Positions 6,306-15,441 of a stretch of 33,082 nucleotides of DNA are shown in pieces. Location: positions 1-33,082 of the forward strand of contig JALOAD010000036.1 in NCBI GenBank assembly GCA_023228995.1. The letters run 5' to 3'. This stretch comes from JALOAD01 sp023228995 [NCBI: Candidatus Muiribacterium halophilum] (GTDB lineage Bacteria > Muiribacteriota > Muiribacteriia > Muiribacteriales). Every line of letters begins with the position of its first letter. Within the stretch, counting starts at the first letter, position 1. Both the position numbers and the translations under genes were made by a program. Under the pieces are notes generated by a model, which did no database searches, had not been told where the DNA came from, and saw only the letters and a program-made list of their open reading frames with translations.

Positions 6306-8579
6306 CTATTTACAATAATAAACTGTTATTCTTTTTAAAGATTCTTCAAATATAAAAAGTCTATTTGCTAAATTTTTATCTTCAATAACACTTTTCATTC
6401 CATCGGTCATTACATTTTCTAATTCTTCAATAGAAAGGCTGTTTTTATTATATACAGTTATTCTGCTTTTAGATACTGAATATATTCTATTTTGTCCAAC
6501 ACTTATACTTTCAGGCAATAAACTACTATTAATTGTATTTGATTTTACAAGTGAAGAATTGAACACATCAACTTCAGTAAAACCTTCTTTGATTACAAAT
6601 AATTTATCATTATAAGAATATAACTTTATTGGTTTTGTAACACTGCCTTCAGTACCAAATAATCTGTTTATATAATCAAATATTTTTAATTTATTACTAT
6701 ATTTATCAGCCATAAAAATCGAATTGCCTAAAACTGCTGCATCCATAACATCAAAACCTGTTGGAAGTTGGGATATAAAATTTCCTGTATCTTTTTCAAA
6801 AATATGTATTTTTCTATCTCCTTTTGAAAATACAAATAATTCATTATTTGCCAAAAGTATTTTAAAAGGTTCAATCCCTGCTGCTGCATTCCATTTCATA
6901 TCACCATTTAACAAACTATACTTAACAATCTCATCATTTGCTTTATCTAAAGCATATATTGCCCCTGAATCGACTATAAAATCTGTTATTAATCTATTAC
7001 TTTGAATTAAAGTTTGTATATTATTTGTTTCTTTATTAAAAGAATAAAAATTCCCCATACTATAAAGAATAATACTATGCTGATATTCAACTGCTTTTTC
7101 AACTTTAAAATTAATGTTAATCTGTGAATATATTCCAGAAGATGTATTACTTATAAGGTTTATAGAATAGCTGTTAATATCCTCACCAGTTGCAATACTA
7201 ATAGATTCCGCAAACTCTTTATAACCAAAACAGTTTATATAAAATGAATAATTACCTGCTAATAAATTATCAATAGTAAAATCACCATTATCATCTGTTG
7301 TAAAAGTTTCATTATTAAATCTAAATGAACATTTTATACCATTTCCTAATGTATCTTTTATGCTACCTGAAAAAACTGATTTTCTTTCTATTGGAATTAT
7401 TTCTCTTACAATTGTTTCTCCTGATATTGAATTTAAATTCAACTGAATATCATCATAATAATCAGATAATAACTTTAATGTAAAATTACCATTTTTTAAT
7501 CCTTTTATTATATATTTATTATCTTCTTTTTTTATTATACAATCAACACTATTCAAATTTGTATCTAAAACTGTTATATCTTTAAATTGTTCAATACTTT
7601 CTAAGTTTTCAAATAAAATCTCAATTATTGAATTTTTTTTAATATTATCAACTACTATATTCTCAACATCTGTCATTTTACCTTGTGAAAGCTCTACTTC
7701 AAGGTCGGTTGAATAATATCCATTTACAATTCTTAAAATATACACTCCAGCTTTTATATTAGGTATATCAAAATTTCCTGTTGAATTAGTATTAAATATT
7801 TCTGTTTTTTCTAAACCAATAAGCATTACATCAGCATTATTTACCGATATTCCGTAAGAAGTTATAACTTTTCCTCTAAGTAATGCAAGATCTGGATTTA
7901 TAAAATTCCTTGATAGAGAAAAAACTCCTGCATTATAATTCACATTAGATTCAACTACTATATTTCTATTTATTCTTTCATATCCATACTCATCAATTAT
8001 TATTTCATAAGTACCTTGTGGAATATTTGCAGAAAAACTACCATTTTGCGAGGTTAAATATACTTTATTTCCAATAAATACTTTAACACCATATTTTGTA
8101 CTTCCATCGCTCATAATAACAGTTCCGGTTATTTTTGATGGAATTGTAAGTGTTTTTTCAATATAATTATTTTTTTGGGAAGAAATCTCAATATCTATGA
8201 GATCTAATGATGAATAATTCTGTTTAAGTAAAAAAATATCATATATTCCACATTCAAAATTATTTATAGAAAAAATACCTTCTATATTTGTTAGGGCTTT
8301 ATATTTATATTCAACAGGAGATGAAACTCTGTTTATATTATCATTATCATTATTTAAATTTTCTTTTTTAACAAAATATACTTCAATTCCATTAAGCGAT
8401 AAAGTATTATCCTGTAAATTAATTTTTCCCGTTAAAGTTATTTTTTCAGATGGAATATCAGTTCTCTGAGAACTTCCAGATAAATCTGCAACTGTCCCTG
8501 TAGCAGAAGACATACATCCAATTGAAAATAGAATGCAACTTAAAACAATTAATATAGGAAAATATTTTTTATATTTCAT
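6306..8579 (-). CDS. Large lipoprotein: carboxypeptidase-regulatory-like repeats plus beta-propeller-like C-terminus
   Basis: 757 aa from the ATG at 8579, with GGAGG 6 nt upstream; the in-frame TTG just before is less likely. The signal peptide ends in a lipobox, LFSIGC, with the lipid Cys at about 22, so it is probably anchored in a membrane and exposed outside the cytoplasm. Residues ~50-480 contain at least four Ig-like CarboxypepD_reg modules. Each shows the 'G-V-----G-----V-----------T---G-F-I-----G-Y-----GY' pattern, for example TDDNGDFTIDNLLAGNYSFY. From ~490 on, short repeats such as NNELFVFSKGDRKIHIFEK resemble YncE/NHL propeller blades. No catalytic residues are evident, so a surface structural, adhesive or sensing role is the best inference. 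Convergent with the pseudopilin-like operon and divergent from rel. Confidence 0.8.
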   Translation of the reverse strand: MKYKKYFPILIVLSCILFSIGCMSSATGTVADLSGSSQRTDIPSEKITLTGKINLQDNTLSLNGIEVYFVKKENLNNDNDNINRVSSPVEYKYKALTNIEGIFSINNFECGIYDIFLLKQNYSSLDLIDIEISSQKNNYIEKTLTIPSKITGTVIMSDGSTKYGVKVFIGNKVYLTSQNGSFSANIPQGTYEIIIDEYGYERINRNIVVESNVNYNAGVFSLSRNFINPDLALLRGKVITSYGISVNNADVMLIGLEKTEIFNTNSTGNFDIPNIKAGVYILRIVNGYYSTDLEVELSQGKMTDVENIVVDNIKKNSIIEILFENLESIEQFKDITVLDTNLNSVDCIIKKEDNKYIIKGLKNGNFTLKLLSDYYDDIQLNLNSISGETIVREIIPIERKSVFSGSIKDTLGNGIKCSFRFNNETFTTDDNGDFTIDNLLAGNYSFYINCFGYKEFAESISIATGEDINSYSINLISNTSSGIYSQININFKVEKAVEYQHSIILYSMGNFYSFNKETNNIQTLIQSNRLITDFIVDSGAIYALDKANDEIVKYSLLNGDMKWNAAAGIEPFKILLANNELFVFSKGDRKIHIFEKDTGNFISQLPTGFDVMDAAVLGNSIFMADKYSNKLKIFDYINRLFGTEGSVTKPIKLYSYNDKLFVIKEGFTEVDVFNSSLVKSNTINSSLLPESISVGQNRIYSVSKSRITVYNKNSLSIEELENVMTDGMKSVIEDKNLANRLFIFEESLKRITVYYCK

Positions 8580-8607
8580 CAAATGCCTCCAAAAACACCT
8601 TTTATTT

Positions 8608-8631
8608 ATTATCGGAACAAAATCCGATAAT
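8608..8631. promoter_or_regulatory. Perfect 9-bp inverted repeat between divergent lipoprotein gene and rel
   Basis: ATTATCGGA-ACAAAA-TCCGATAAT is symmetric over both arms. It lies in the 105-bp divergent spacer, 18 nt upstream of the rel -35 and 29 nt from the lipoprotein ATG. It could be an operator for either gene. The T-rich run that follows on the + strand also gives it a terminator-like look, but no + strand transcript obviously needs one there. Confidence 0.6.
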
Positions 8632-8648
8632 TTTATGTTTTTTTACTC

Positions 8649-8677
8649 TTTACAATATTAAGCAAAAAATATATAAT
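8649..8677 (+). promoter_or_regulatory. Sigma70 promoter of rel, predicted leaderless transcript
   Basis: TTTACA (8649-8654), a 17-nt spacer, and consensus TATAAT (8672-8677). The ATG of rel begins 8 nt after the last base of the -10, so the predicted start site is the A of the ATG or the base before it. No purine-rich ribosome-binding site exists between, in keeping with a leaderless mRNA. Confidence 0.7.
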
Positions 8678-8684
8678 CCAAATT

Positions 8685-10874
8685 ATGGAAAAAGAATTAA
8701 AAGTATTGATTGATAATGTATTATCCTATAATAAAACAGCTGATATAAAACTTATTGAAAAAGCTTATTTTTATGCAAAAGAAAAACATAAAGATCAGAA
8801 AAGAAAATCAGGTGAACCTTATTTTATTCATCCTTATGAAACAGCATTGATTATTTGTGAGTTAAAACTCGATACAGCTTCAATATGTGCTGCGCTTTTA
8901 CATGATATTTTAGAAGATACTGGAGTTAATATAGAAGAACTTTCAGAAGAATTTAATCCTACAATTGCTCATATAGTAGATGGTGTTACTAAAATTTCAA
9001 AATTATTCTTTAAAACTGCGGAAGAACAACAGGCTACAAATCTTCGAAAAATGCTTTTTGCTATGATAAAAGACATAAGAGTTATACTTGTAAAACTTGC
9101 AGATAGACTTAATAATATGAGAACTCTCGATTCAATGAGACCTGATAAACAAAAAAGAATAGCACAAGAAACTCTTGATATATATGCTCCTCTTGCTCAT
9201 AGGCTTGGTATTTCTGTATTTAAATCGAGATTTGAAGACTTATGTCTTAAATATCTTGAACCTGAAACTTATGTTCAACTTTCTTCAGATCTTGATAAAG
9301 AGCATCTTTTAAGAGAAAAATATATTGAAGATATTATAGATACTATAAAAGACATACTAGAAGAAAACGAAATAGAAATATTTGAAATATACGGAAGAAC
9401 AAAACATTTTTTCTCAATATTTAGAAAGATGAAATACAGCAATAAAACACTCGAAGAAATTCACGATCTTATTGGTATAAGAGTTATAACTAGTCAAGTC
9501 AAAGACTGTTATGCAGTACTTGGTTTTGTACATAAATTATGGCCACCTATTCCTGGTAGATTTAAAGATTATATTGCAATGCCTAAAACTAATTTTTATC
9601 AATCACTTCACACAACAATAATGCATCCTATGGGATTTCCAGTAGAATTTCAAATAAGAACTCAAAAAATGCACGATATTGCAGAAGTTGGAGTTGCTGC
9701 ACATTTTGAATATAAAGAAAAAGAAACTGATAATTCAAAAGATAAAATATTATGGCTAAGACAACTTCTTGAATGGCATAAAGATATTGAAAACGCTACA
9801 GATTTTCTTGAATCAGTTAAACTTGATCTTTTTGCAGATGAAGTTTTTATATTCACACCTGAAGGAGATGTAAAATCACTTCCAAAAGATTCTACTCCTC
9901 TTGATTTTGCTTTTGCAATACATACTGAAATTGGGAGTAAATGTATTGGTGCTAAAGTCAATGGTAAACTTGTACCGCTGACTTATCAGATGCAAAACGG
10001 TGATATAGTAGAGATAAATACTAGTAATAAGCAAACTCCAAAAAGAGAATGGCTTGATATAGTTCAATCTCCAAGAGCTAAAAATAAAATAAGATCTTTT
10101 TTAAGAAAAACTCTTAAAGATGAAAATATTATTAAAGGACAAGAAGGGTACATTTCATATATTAACACAATAACTGAAAAAACTCCTGAAATTCTTGAAA
10201 TATATACAAAAAATCAACTATTACATCCTCAAAAAGATAAAGAATTTAAAAATTTATGTCAGGAATTTAAATTACATTCTGAAGAAGAATTTTTCGTTGC
10301 AATAGCTCTTAAATCTATTAATCTAAGAGCTTTTATACATAAAATATTTCCAAAAATTTCCAATATAAAAGCTGATACTATTGATGCTAAAAAATTTAAA
10401 GAAATTAAATCAGAAAAAAATTCATCAGTTTTAATATCTGATATAGATTCGGCAATGATGAGTTTTGCTAAATGCTGTAATCCTATACCTTTTGATCCAA
10501 TTATTGGTTTTATAACAAAAGGCAAAGGTATAAGTATTCACAGAAAAAATTGCCCTAATGTTGAAGAATTAAATAAAACTCCAGAAAGAATTATGGATAT
10601 TGATTGGAATGACAATAACAACAAAAAAAATAATATTCTTTTCAATGCTCTACTTAGAATGGAAACTATAGACAGACCAAGGTTGTTATCTGAAGTAACT
10701 CAGATAATATCTCAGATGGATATTAATATTTCAAGTCTTAATGCCTATGTAAATAAAAAAACTGTAGGCATAATAGAAATGGGTGTACAGATTAAAAATA
10801 TAGAAGAGTTACAGCATGTTATCAATACACTAAATAATATTAATGGAATAAATAATGCGTATAGAGTAAGCTGA
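8685..10874 (+). CDS. rel: Bifunctional (p)ppGpp synthetase/hydrolase
   Basis: 729 aa, the usual length of long RelA/SpoT homologs. It makes ppGpp from GTP/GDP and ATP and also degrades it, setting the stringent response. The hydrolase HD domain shows FIHP (47-50) and LLHDILEDTG with H73/D74. The synthetase domain has LIGIRVI (262-268), GRFKDYIAMPK (291-301) and EFQIRT. The RFKD form, rather than the EFDD of E. coli RelA, is typical of bifunctional enzymes. A TGS domain follows (~385-447), then a Cys-containing segment (AKCCNPIPFD) and a C-terminal ACT domain. No ribosome-binding site precedes the ATG; the promoter lies directly against it. The HEAT-repeat gene 55 nt downstream probably shares the transcript. 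Confidence 0.95.
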   Translation: MEKELKVLIDNVLSYNKTADIKLIEKAYFYAKEKHKDQKRKSGEPYFIHPYETALIICELKLDTASICAALLHDILEDTGVNIEELSEEFNPTIAHIVDGVTKISKLFFKTAEEQQATNLRKMLFAMIKDIRVILVKLADRLNNMRTLDSMRPDKQKRIAQETLDIYAPLAHRLGISVFKSRFEDLCLKYLEPETYVQLSSDLDKEHLLREKYIEDIIDTIKDILEENEIEIFEIYGRTKHFFSIFRKMKYSNKTLEEIHDLIGIRVITSQVKDCYAVLGFVHKLWPPIPGRFKDYIAMPKTNFYQSLHTTIMHPMGFPVEFQIRTQKMHDIAEVGVAAHFEYKEKETDNSKDKILWLRQLLEWHKDIENATDFLESVKLDLFADEVFIFTPEGDVKSLPKDSTPLDFAFAIHTEIGSKCIGAKVNGKLVPLTYQMQNGDIVEINTSNKQTPKREWLDIVQSPRAKNKIRSFLRKTLKDENIIKGQEGYISYINTITEKTPEILEIYTKNQLLHPQKDKEFKNLCQEFKLHSEEEFFVAIALKSINLRAFIHKIFPKISNIKADTIDAKKFKEIKSEKNSSVLISDIDSAMMSFAKCCNPIPFDPIIGFITKGKGISIHRKNCPNVEELNKTPERIMDIDWNDNNNKKNNILFNALLRMETIDRPRLLSEVTQIISQMDINISSLNAYVNKKTVGIIEMGVQIKNIEELQHVINTLNNINGINNAYRVS

Positions 10875-10929
10875 TATTTATAAAGCTTAAAATATAAAAA
10901 ACTGCATTAATTTCATATTGAGGTTATTT

Positions 10930-11772
10930 ATGGAAGATAATATTGTATCTCAGCTTATAAAAGATTTAGAGAGTAAAAATATTGAAATTCAAAAAACAGC
11001 TGCAAAAGCATGTTATAATATTATTTCTCAAGAATTAATACCTGTATTAAGAAAAGCTACTACTTCTAAATCAGCTGGTTTAAGATATTTTGCAAGAAAA
11101 TCTATGTTTAATATAATTGCTAAATTACAAAAAAACAAACCTTCAACAAACATTAATATAAAAAAAGATGAAATTTTAAAACTATTAAACTCTTCTTCAG
11201 ATAAAGATCTTATGCAAGCAGTTAGAATACTTAGCTCATCAGAAAATCTTGCTGAATCTATTCTACAAAAACTTCTTGTAATATTACAAAATCCCATAAA
11301 TGATTTTTTAACTTCAATGATAATTAATATTTTTTCTAAAAACCAATATAATAATGCCTACGAAACATTATTACTTTTTTTAAATAGTAAAGACAAAAGA
11401 ATTGTCGCAAACACAATAGAAGCATTAAGGTTTTTTAATAATTACAGAACAATAGTTTTAATAACAAAATTTCTTAAAGATGATGATAATAGAGTTAAAG
11501 CTAATACAATAAATGTACTTCATTTTTTTTCAGTTACTGGAATTCGACCTGAACTTGAAAAAATGGCATTTTCAGAAAATATATGGGAAAGGGATAGTGC
11601 TTTATATGCAATAACAGTATGTGGATTCAGTGAATTTGAAGATATACTCATAAAAATGTTAAATACCGAAGTTGATAAAGGACTTATTAATAAAATAATA
11701 TTTCTATTAAAAAAAAGCGAGAGTACAGAAGCTCGTTCTGCACAACTCGCATATTTTCAAAGAGATAAATAA
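10930..11772 (+). CDS. HEAT-repeat protein
   Basis: 280 aa from the ATG at 10930, supported by GAGG 7 nt upstream; the in-frame TTG at 10918 overlaps that site. It is made of helical HEAT-like repeats (DLESKNIEIQKTAAKACYNI at the N-terminus, then NSKDKRIVANTIEALRFF and KDDDNRVKANTINVLHFF). It is a scaffold rather than an enzyme; the binding partner is unknown. It is likely cytoplasmic, as no signal peptide is seen. The ANTIEAL and NRVKANT stretches closely match the minus-strand HEAT protein at 15441-16409, so the two look like paralogs. It follows rel on the same strand. Its stop lies one base from the stop of the convergent ABC ATPase gene, leaving no room for a terminator between them. Confidence 0.85.
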   Translation: MEDNIVSQLIKDLESKNIEIQKTAAKACYNIISQELIPVLRKATTSKSAGLRYFARKSMFNIIAKLQKNKPSTNINIKKDEILKLLNSSSDKDLMQAVRILSSSENLAESILQKLLVILQNPINDFLTSMIINIFSKNQYNNAYETLLLFLNSKDKRIVANTIEALRFFNNYRTIVLITKFLKDDDNRVKANTINVLHFFSVTGIRPELEKMAFSENIWERDSALYAITVCGFSEFEDILIKMLNTEVDKGLINKIIFLLKKSESTEARSAQLAYFQRDK

Positions 11773-11773
11773 A

Positions 11774-12877
11774 TTATATTCTTTTTGTTGTAGCTGGGTC
11801 AAAGAAATGTAATTTTTCTTTATTAAAAAATATTTTTACAGTTTCATTATAATCAGTTTTAACATCAGGTTCTAATCTTACAACAAGGAATTTACCATCA
11901 AGTATAAAATTACAATGCTTTTCATTACCCATTGGTTCAATTACATCTACTGAAACAGATAATAATTCTTCATTTGAATATTCAATAACTTTTGACATTG
12001 ATGAATCAGGAGTATAAATATGTTCTGGTCTTATTCCTAATATAACATCTTTGTCTTTATATAAACTTAATCCTTCAGGTTTTTTCAAAAGAGGTATTTT
12101 AAGATTTTCACTTACAACAAGATTTTCTCCATCGAATTTACCTTTAATAAAATTCATCGAAGGTGAACCTATAAAACTTGCTACAAATATATTGCTTGGT
12201 TTTGAATAAACTACAGCAGGTGTGTCACACTGTTCTATTACACCTTTGTCAAATATTGCTATTCTATCACCCATTGTCATTGCTTCAATCTGATCATGAG
12301 TAACATATACAATAGTTGCATCAAGCTTTCTATGTAACTTTATTATTTCAGCTCTCATTTGTACTCTTAATTTTGCATCAAGATTTGAAAGAGGTTCATC
12401 CATAAGAAATACTTTTGGTTCTCTAACAATTGCTCTTCCTAAAGCAACTCTTTGTCTTTGTCCACCTGATAAAGCTTTAGGTTTTCTATCAAGATAATCT
12501 TCAATACTAAGTATTTTAGCAGCATCTTTTACTTTTTTTTCAATTTCATCTTTTGCCATTTTTCTTAATTTTAATGCAAATGCCATATTATCGTATACAC
12601 TCATATGAGGATAAAGAGCATAATTTTGAAATACCATTGCAATATCTCTATCTTTAGGAGCTAAATCATTAACAATCTGCTCACCTATCATAATTTCGCC
12701 TTCTGTAATTTCTTCAAGACCAGCTATCATTCTAAGAGTTGTTGATTTTCCACAACCTGATGGACCAACAAGGACCATAAATTCCTTATCTTTAATGTCT
12801 AAATCAATATTTCTGATAGTAGGTTCTTTTACTCCATCATAGACCTTTACAAGGTTTTTCAATGTAACTCTTGCCAT
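11774..12877 (-). CDS. ugpC: UgpC/MsmK/MalK-type sugar ABC transporter ATP-binding protein
   Basis: 367 aa, normal for the family. Walker A is GPSGCGKST (38-46), the signature LSGGQRQRVALGRA, Walker B/D-loop FLMDEPLSNLDA, and the switch His in VTHDQ. A C-terminal TOBE region (~240-367) with LGIRPEH is the mark of carbohydrate importers (CUT1). It energises uptake of oligosaccharides or glycerol phosphate; many such ATPases serve several permeases. No permease or binding protein lies near, so it is probably a shared ATPase encoded away from its partners. GGGGAGGAAT, inside the end of the upstream HutP-like gene, is a strong ribosome-binding site. It is the last gene of the asnS-to-ugpC block. 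Confidence 0.9.
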   Translation of the reverse strand: MARVTLKNLVKVYDGVKEPTIRNIDLDIKDKEFMVLVGPSGCGKSTTLRMIAGLEEITEGEIMIGEQIVNDLAPKDRDIAMVFQNYALYPHMSVYDNMAFALKLRKMAKDEIEKKVKDAAKILSIEDYLDRKPKALSGGQRQRVALGRAIVREPKVFLMDEPLSNLDAKLRVQMRAEIIKLHRKLDATIVYVTHDQIEAMTMGDRIAIFDKGVIEQCDTPAVVYSKPSNIFVASFIGSPSMNFIKGKFDGENLVVSENLKIPLLKKPEGLSLYKDKDVILGIRPEHIYTPDSSMSKVIEYSNEELLSVSVDVIEPMGNEKHCNFILDGKFLVVRLEPDVKTDYNETVKIFFNKEKLHFFDPATTKRI

Positions 12878-13342
12878 TTATTCCTCCCCAGAATAGTAAT
12901 AATCTGTTTCAACTTCAATAACATCTTCATCAATATTAAGACCAGGAATACCTATTTTACCAGATATTGCTACAGATATAAACTTTTTATTTCTTGCTAT
13001 ACCTATTTTAAAACCTGCTCCTGATATACTAAAAATCCCTGAATTAATTTTATTCAATAATTTAGAAAAAAGCCTAAAAAAAACAAACTTTGCTCTTTCA
13101 CTTTTATCAATCACTTTAGAGTTTTCAGCAGCAGTCAGAGCATTTCTAAACAACTTATCTTTAAGATTATCTCCTCTTCCTCCAGCTCTTGTAATAACAC
13201 ATTTAACATCAGTAAGTTTTGAAAAGTTCTGAACAACAATATTATCAATATTATCTTCTGCCATGCTTAAAAGAACAGCTAACTTAGCCGAAGATAAATT
13301 TTCTCCCATTTTAACAAATTGTTCTATATTTAATTCTTTCAT
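12878..13342 (-). CDS. HutP-family protein lacking histidines
   Basis: 154 aa. The C-terminal half follows the HutP pattern: INSGIFSISGAGFKIGIA (99-116) and FISVAISGKIGIPGLN (121-136) align with HutP's 'GLLRTVGLRFAV' and 'IAVSLYGTIGAPIKGL' regions and with clostridial 'GLNVGGKIGIAR' homologs. The middle (NALTAAENSKVI, 67-78) matches the helix of HutP. Bacillus HutP is an RNA-binding antiterminator that uses L-histidine and Mg2+, coordinated by His residues (His73, His77, His138). This protein contains no histidine at all, and the SHALYHA segment reads AKFVFFR, so the classical metal/histidine switch cannot operate. It lies one base after whiA with no Shine-Dalgarno, so translation is likely coupled. 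Family similarity is read by eye; role unknown. Confidence 0.6.
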   Translation of the reverse strand: MKELNIEQFVKMGENLSSAKLAVLLSMAEDNIDNIVVQNFSKLTDVKCVITRAGGRGDNLKDKLFRNALTAAENSKVIDKSERAKFVFFRLFSKLLNKINSGIFSISGAGFKIGIARNKKFISVAISGKIGIPGLNIDEDVIEVETDYYYSGEE

Positions 13343-13343
13343 A

Positions 13344-14279
13344 TTATAGTGATTTTACCAGATTTGAACAGTATTTTAAATATTTTCTTTCAATTTTTTT
13401 TATATAATAATTTATCTGTGATTTTGTCATATTACATAACTCACCTAGCTCACTATAAGAAAAGTCAGGGTTATCAATCCTTTCAAGAATTATTTTTTTG
13501 GATTTTCCATCTAAATCATCAAAAAAAGATGTCTTTTTTATATTAATAAAATTTGCTGCCTGCTCTCCACCGCATTCAATTTTTCTATTAATATTATTAA
13601 TTTCACAATTAACTTGTCTATTGACCTCTCCCCTTATTCCTTTAAGCATTGATTTTTCTTCAAGAAGCATAATAAATCTTGAACATTCTAAAAATGATAA
13701 AAAACTAATTATATTATCAAATTTTTTTAAATATATTATATTATTATCATTTCTAAAAGTATTAGAAAATTCAAAATCAAGTAGTTTTCTTGTCTTAAAA
13801 TTTATTATTTCAATCATTTTACTGAAATTTCTAAGATTTATCTCTAAAAAATATTGTTTTGAAGGATTAACAATAGAACCATTTATTAAAAAAATCACTT
13901 TTAAAAACTCTCTAAAACAACATTCATTTTCAAGGTAATTTATTATGCTTGTTTCATCAAGTAAAAAATCCATAAATTTCTTGTTATCAACCGAACTTTC
14001 ATTTATATCAAATACAATTCCTTTAAGAGAATTTTTAACAGTATATAAAACTTTAATATCAGACCTAGATACAGATAAAGATTTTATAACTGGAAGTATT
14101 TTTCTAAAAACACTAGCTTCTCTAAATTTAAACTCTGTATGAATTTTATTTCCTTTAATATTCAAACTTGATGAAAAATATAAAATTGCTAAAAAAATAG
14201 CTTTATGACAACAAAGATTTTTATAATTTATTTTGATTTCATCTTTAAGTATATCAGTATAATTGACCGTGTTTTTCAC
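13344..14279 (-). CDS. whiA: WhiA-family DNA-binding protein
   Basis: 311 aa from a GTG at 14279, with AAGG 6 nt upstream; a TTG two codons earlier is the alternative. The N-terminus (DILKDEIKINYKNLCCHKA) matches the start of WhiA. The homing-endonuclease-like LAGLIDADG-fold core includes FLINGSIVNPSKQYFLEI, and the diagnostic VNRQVNCEINNINRKI follows. The C-terminal helix-turn-helix is DFSYSELGELCNMTKSQINYY. In Gram-positives WhiA affects division, sporulation and chromosome segregation without nuclease activity. Here it sits between a TPR gene, which it overlaps by 26 nt, and a HutP-like gene. The usual rapZ-yvcK-whiA neighbours are missing. A divergent but clear family member. Confidence 0.85.
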   Translation of the reverse strand: MKNTVNYTDILKDEIKINYKNLCCHKAIFLAILYFSSSLNIKGNKIHTEFKFREASVFRKILPVIKSLSVSRSDIKVLYTVKNSLKGIVFDINESSVDNKKFMDFLLDETSIINYLENECCFREFLKVIFLINGSIVNPSKQYFLEINLRNFSKMIEIINFKTRKLLDFEFSNTFRNDNNIIYLKKFDNIISFLSFLECSRFIMLLEEKSMLKGIRGEVNRQVNCEINNINRKIECGGEQAANFINIKKTSFFDDLDGKSKKIILERIDNPDFSYSELGELCNMTKSQINYYIKKIERKYLKYCSNLVKSL

Positions 14280-15441
14280 AAACAACCTTGCCTTTTTTTA
14301 AATAGTATAATCCACCTGCCGGACATTTGATTATGTCTGAATCAATATTTAAATTGCCAATGTTAATGTTTTCTAAACTTGAATCATGTAACATAATATA
14401 TTCATACAAAGCAATAGTAATTATTTCCTGATTTTTTAAACAAATTTGCTCAATTACTTCTCTTCCTCTAATAGCAAAAAAATTAATAAATTCAAAAATA
14501 TCAGGATTTATACCAAATTTTTTAGATTCTACAATACCATTTCTATTTATAAAAAAAGAATTTCCATCATTATCAGAATATGGAATTTCTTTATCATAAA
14601 AAATTCTTGTAAGACTTTTTAAAGTAAGAGCATCAGGTAATTCTTGTTTTTCAGAATAAATTATTCTGTAATAAGTTAAAGCTGCTGTCCACACCGTTGT
14701 TCTAAAATAAGATTGAATTTCTTCTTTTAAAGCTTTTTCATGTTTAATATCATATTCTGATTTATTATATGAATTAATAATTTCAGAAACCTGAATATGA
14801 GCTTCAGTAAATTTTCCAGTTTTTTTAAGAAGAGAAATTCTCATAAGAAAAAGGTCTATTCCTTTATAATCTGAATTAACAAGCCTTTCAAGATATTTCA
14901 TTGAAGAATCATATCTTTTCATCTCAAGAAGTATTCTGGCAGCTTTTAATATTGTTGAAGCTTTTTGGGGATGAAGTGAAAGTGATATATCATAAAATTC
15001 TAAAGCCTTTGATAAAAGACCTTTTTTTTCATATATTTGTCCAACTGTGTCAAAAAAAGCAGGTTTTTCCTCAATCTGAATTGATTTTTGAGCAAAAGCT
15101 AAAGCTGCATCAATATTGATATTTTGTTTAAGATAAAATAAAGCAAGATTATTAAGTGCTTCTGGAAAATTTGAATCAAGCGTTAAAGCTTCCTGATAAT
15201 TTTTTAAAGCTTTTTCATAATTTCCAACATTCTCATACGCAATACCAAGATTATTATATATTTGTGGTATATGCGGTGAATTTTTTAATATTTCATTATA
15301 AGAAATTATTGCATCCTGATACATACCACTTTTCATATACTCATTTCCAATATTTAAAAGATTTTCCCAATATTTTGTTGTATCTGAAAAAACATTATTA
15401 AATATTATTAAAATAAAAGTAATAAAAAAGATTTTTTTCAT
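14254..15441 (-). CDS. Secreted TPR protein with a pseudopilin-like C-terminal Cys domain
   Basis: 395 aa from the ATG at 15441, which overlaps the upstream stop as TGATG. The signal peptide is MKKIFFITFILIIFNNVFS. Residues ~25-230 hold tandem TPRs (IPQIYNNLGIAYENVGNYEK; LALFYLKQNINIDAALAF). The last ~62 residues have CLKNQEIITIALYEY, then CPAGGLYYLKKGKVVCEKHG at the very end (Cys 334, 373, 388). This C-x2-N-Q...A..Y then CP-GG-Y...G...C..HG layout is the one seen in soluble parts of many type IV/type II pseudopilins. A related domain lies in the TPR protein at 20316-21893. Likely periplasmic; possibly touches a pilus or secretion machine, which is inference. Confidence 0.75.
   Translation of the reverse strand: MKKIFFITFILIIFNNVFSDTTKYWENLLNIGNEYMKSGMYQDAIISYNEILKNSPHIPQIYNNLGIAYENVGNYEKALKNYQEALTLDSNFPEALNNLALFYLKQNINIDAALAFAQKSIQIEEKPAFFDTVGQIYEKKGLLSKALEFYDISLSLHPQKASTILKAARILLEMKRYDSSMKYLERLVNSDYKGIDLFLMRISLLKKTGKFTEAHIQVSEIINSYNKSEYDIKHEKALKEEIQSYFRTTVWTAALTYYRIIYSEKQELPDALTLKSLTRIFYDKEIPYSDNDGNSFFINRNGIVESKKFGINPDIFEFINFFAIRGREVIEQICLKNQEIITIALYEYIMLHDSSLENINIGNLNIDSDIIKCPAGGLYYLKKGKVVCEKHGQLY

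Noticed and set aside
8608-8648. Intrinsic terminator (palindrome followed by T-rich run)
   Set aside because: It lies in a divergent spacer where no + strand transcript is expected to end; an operator is more likely.
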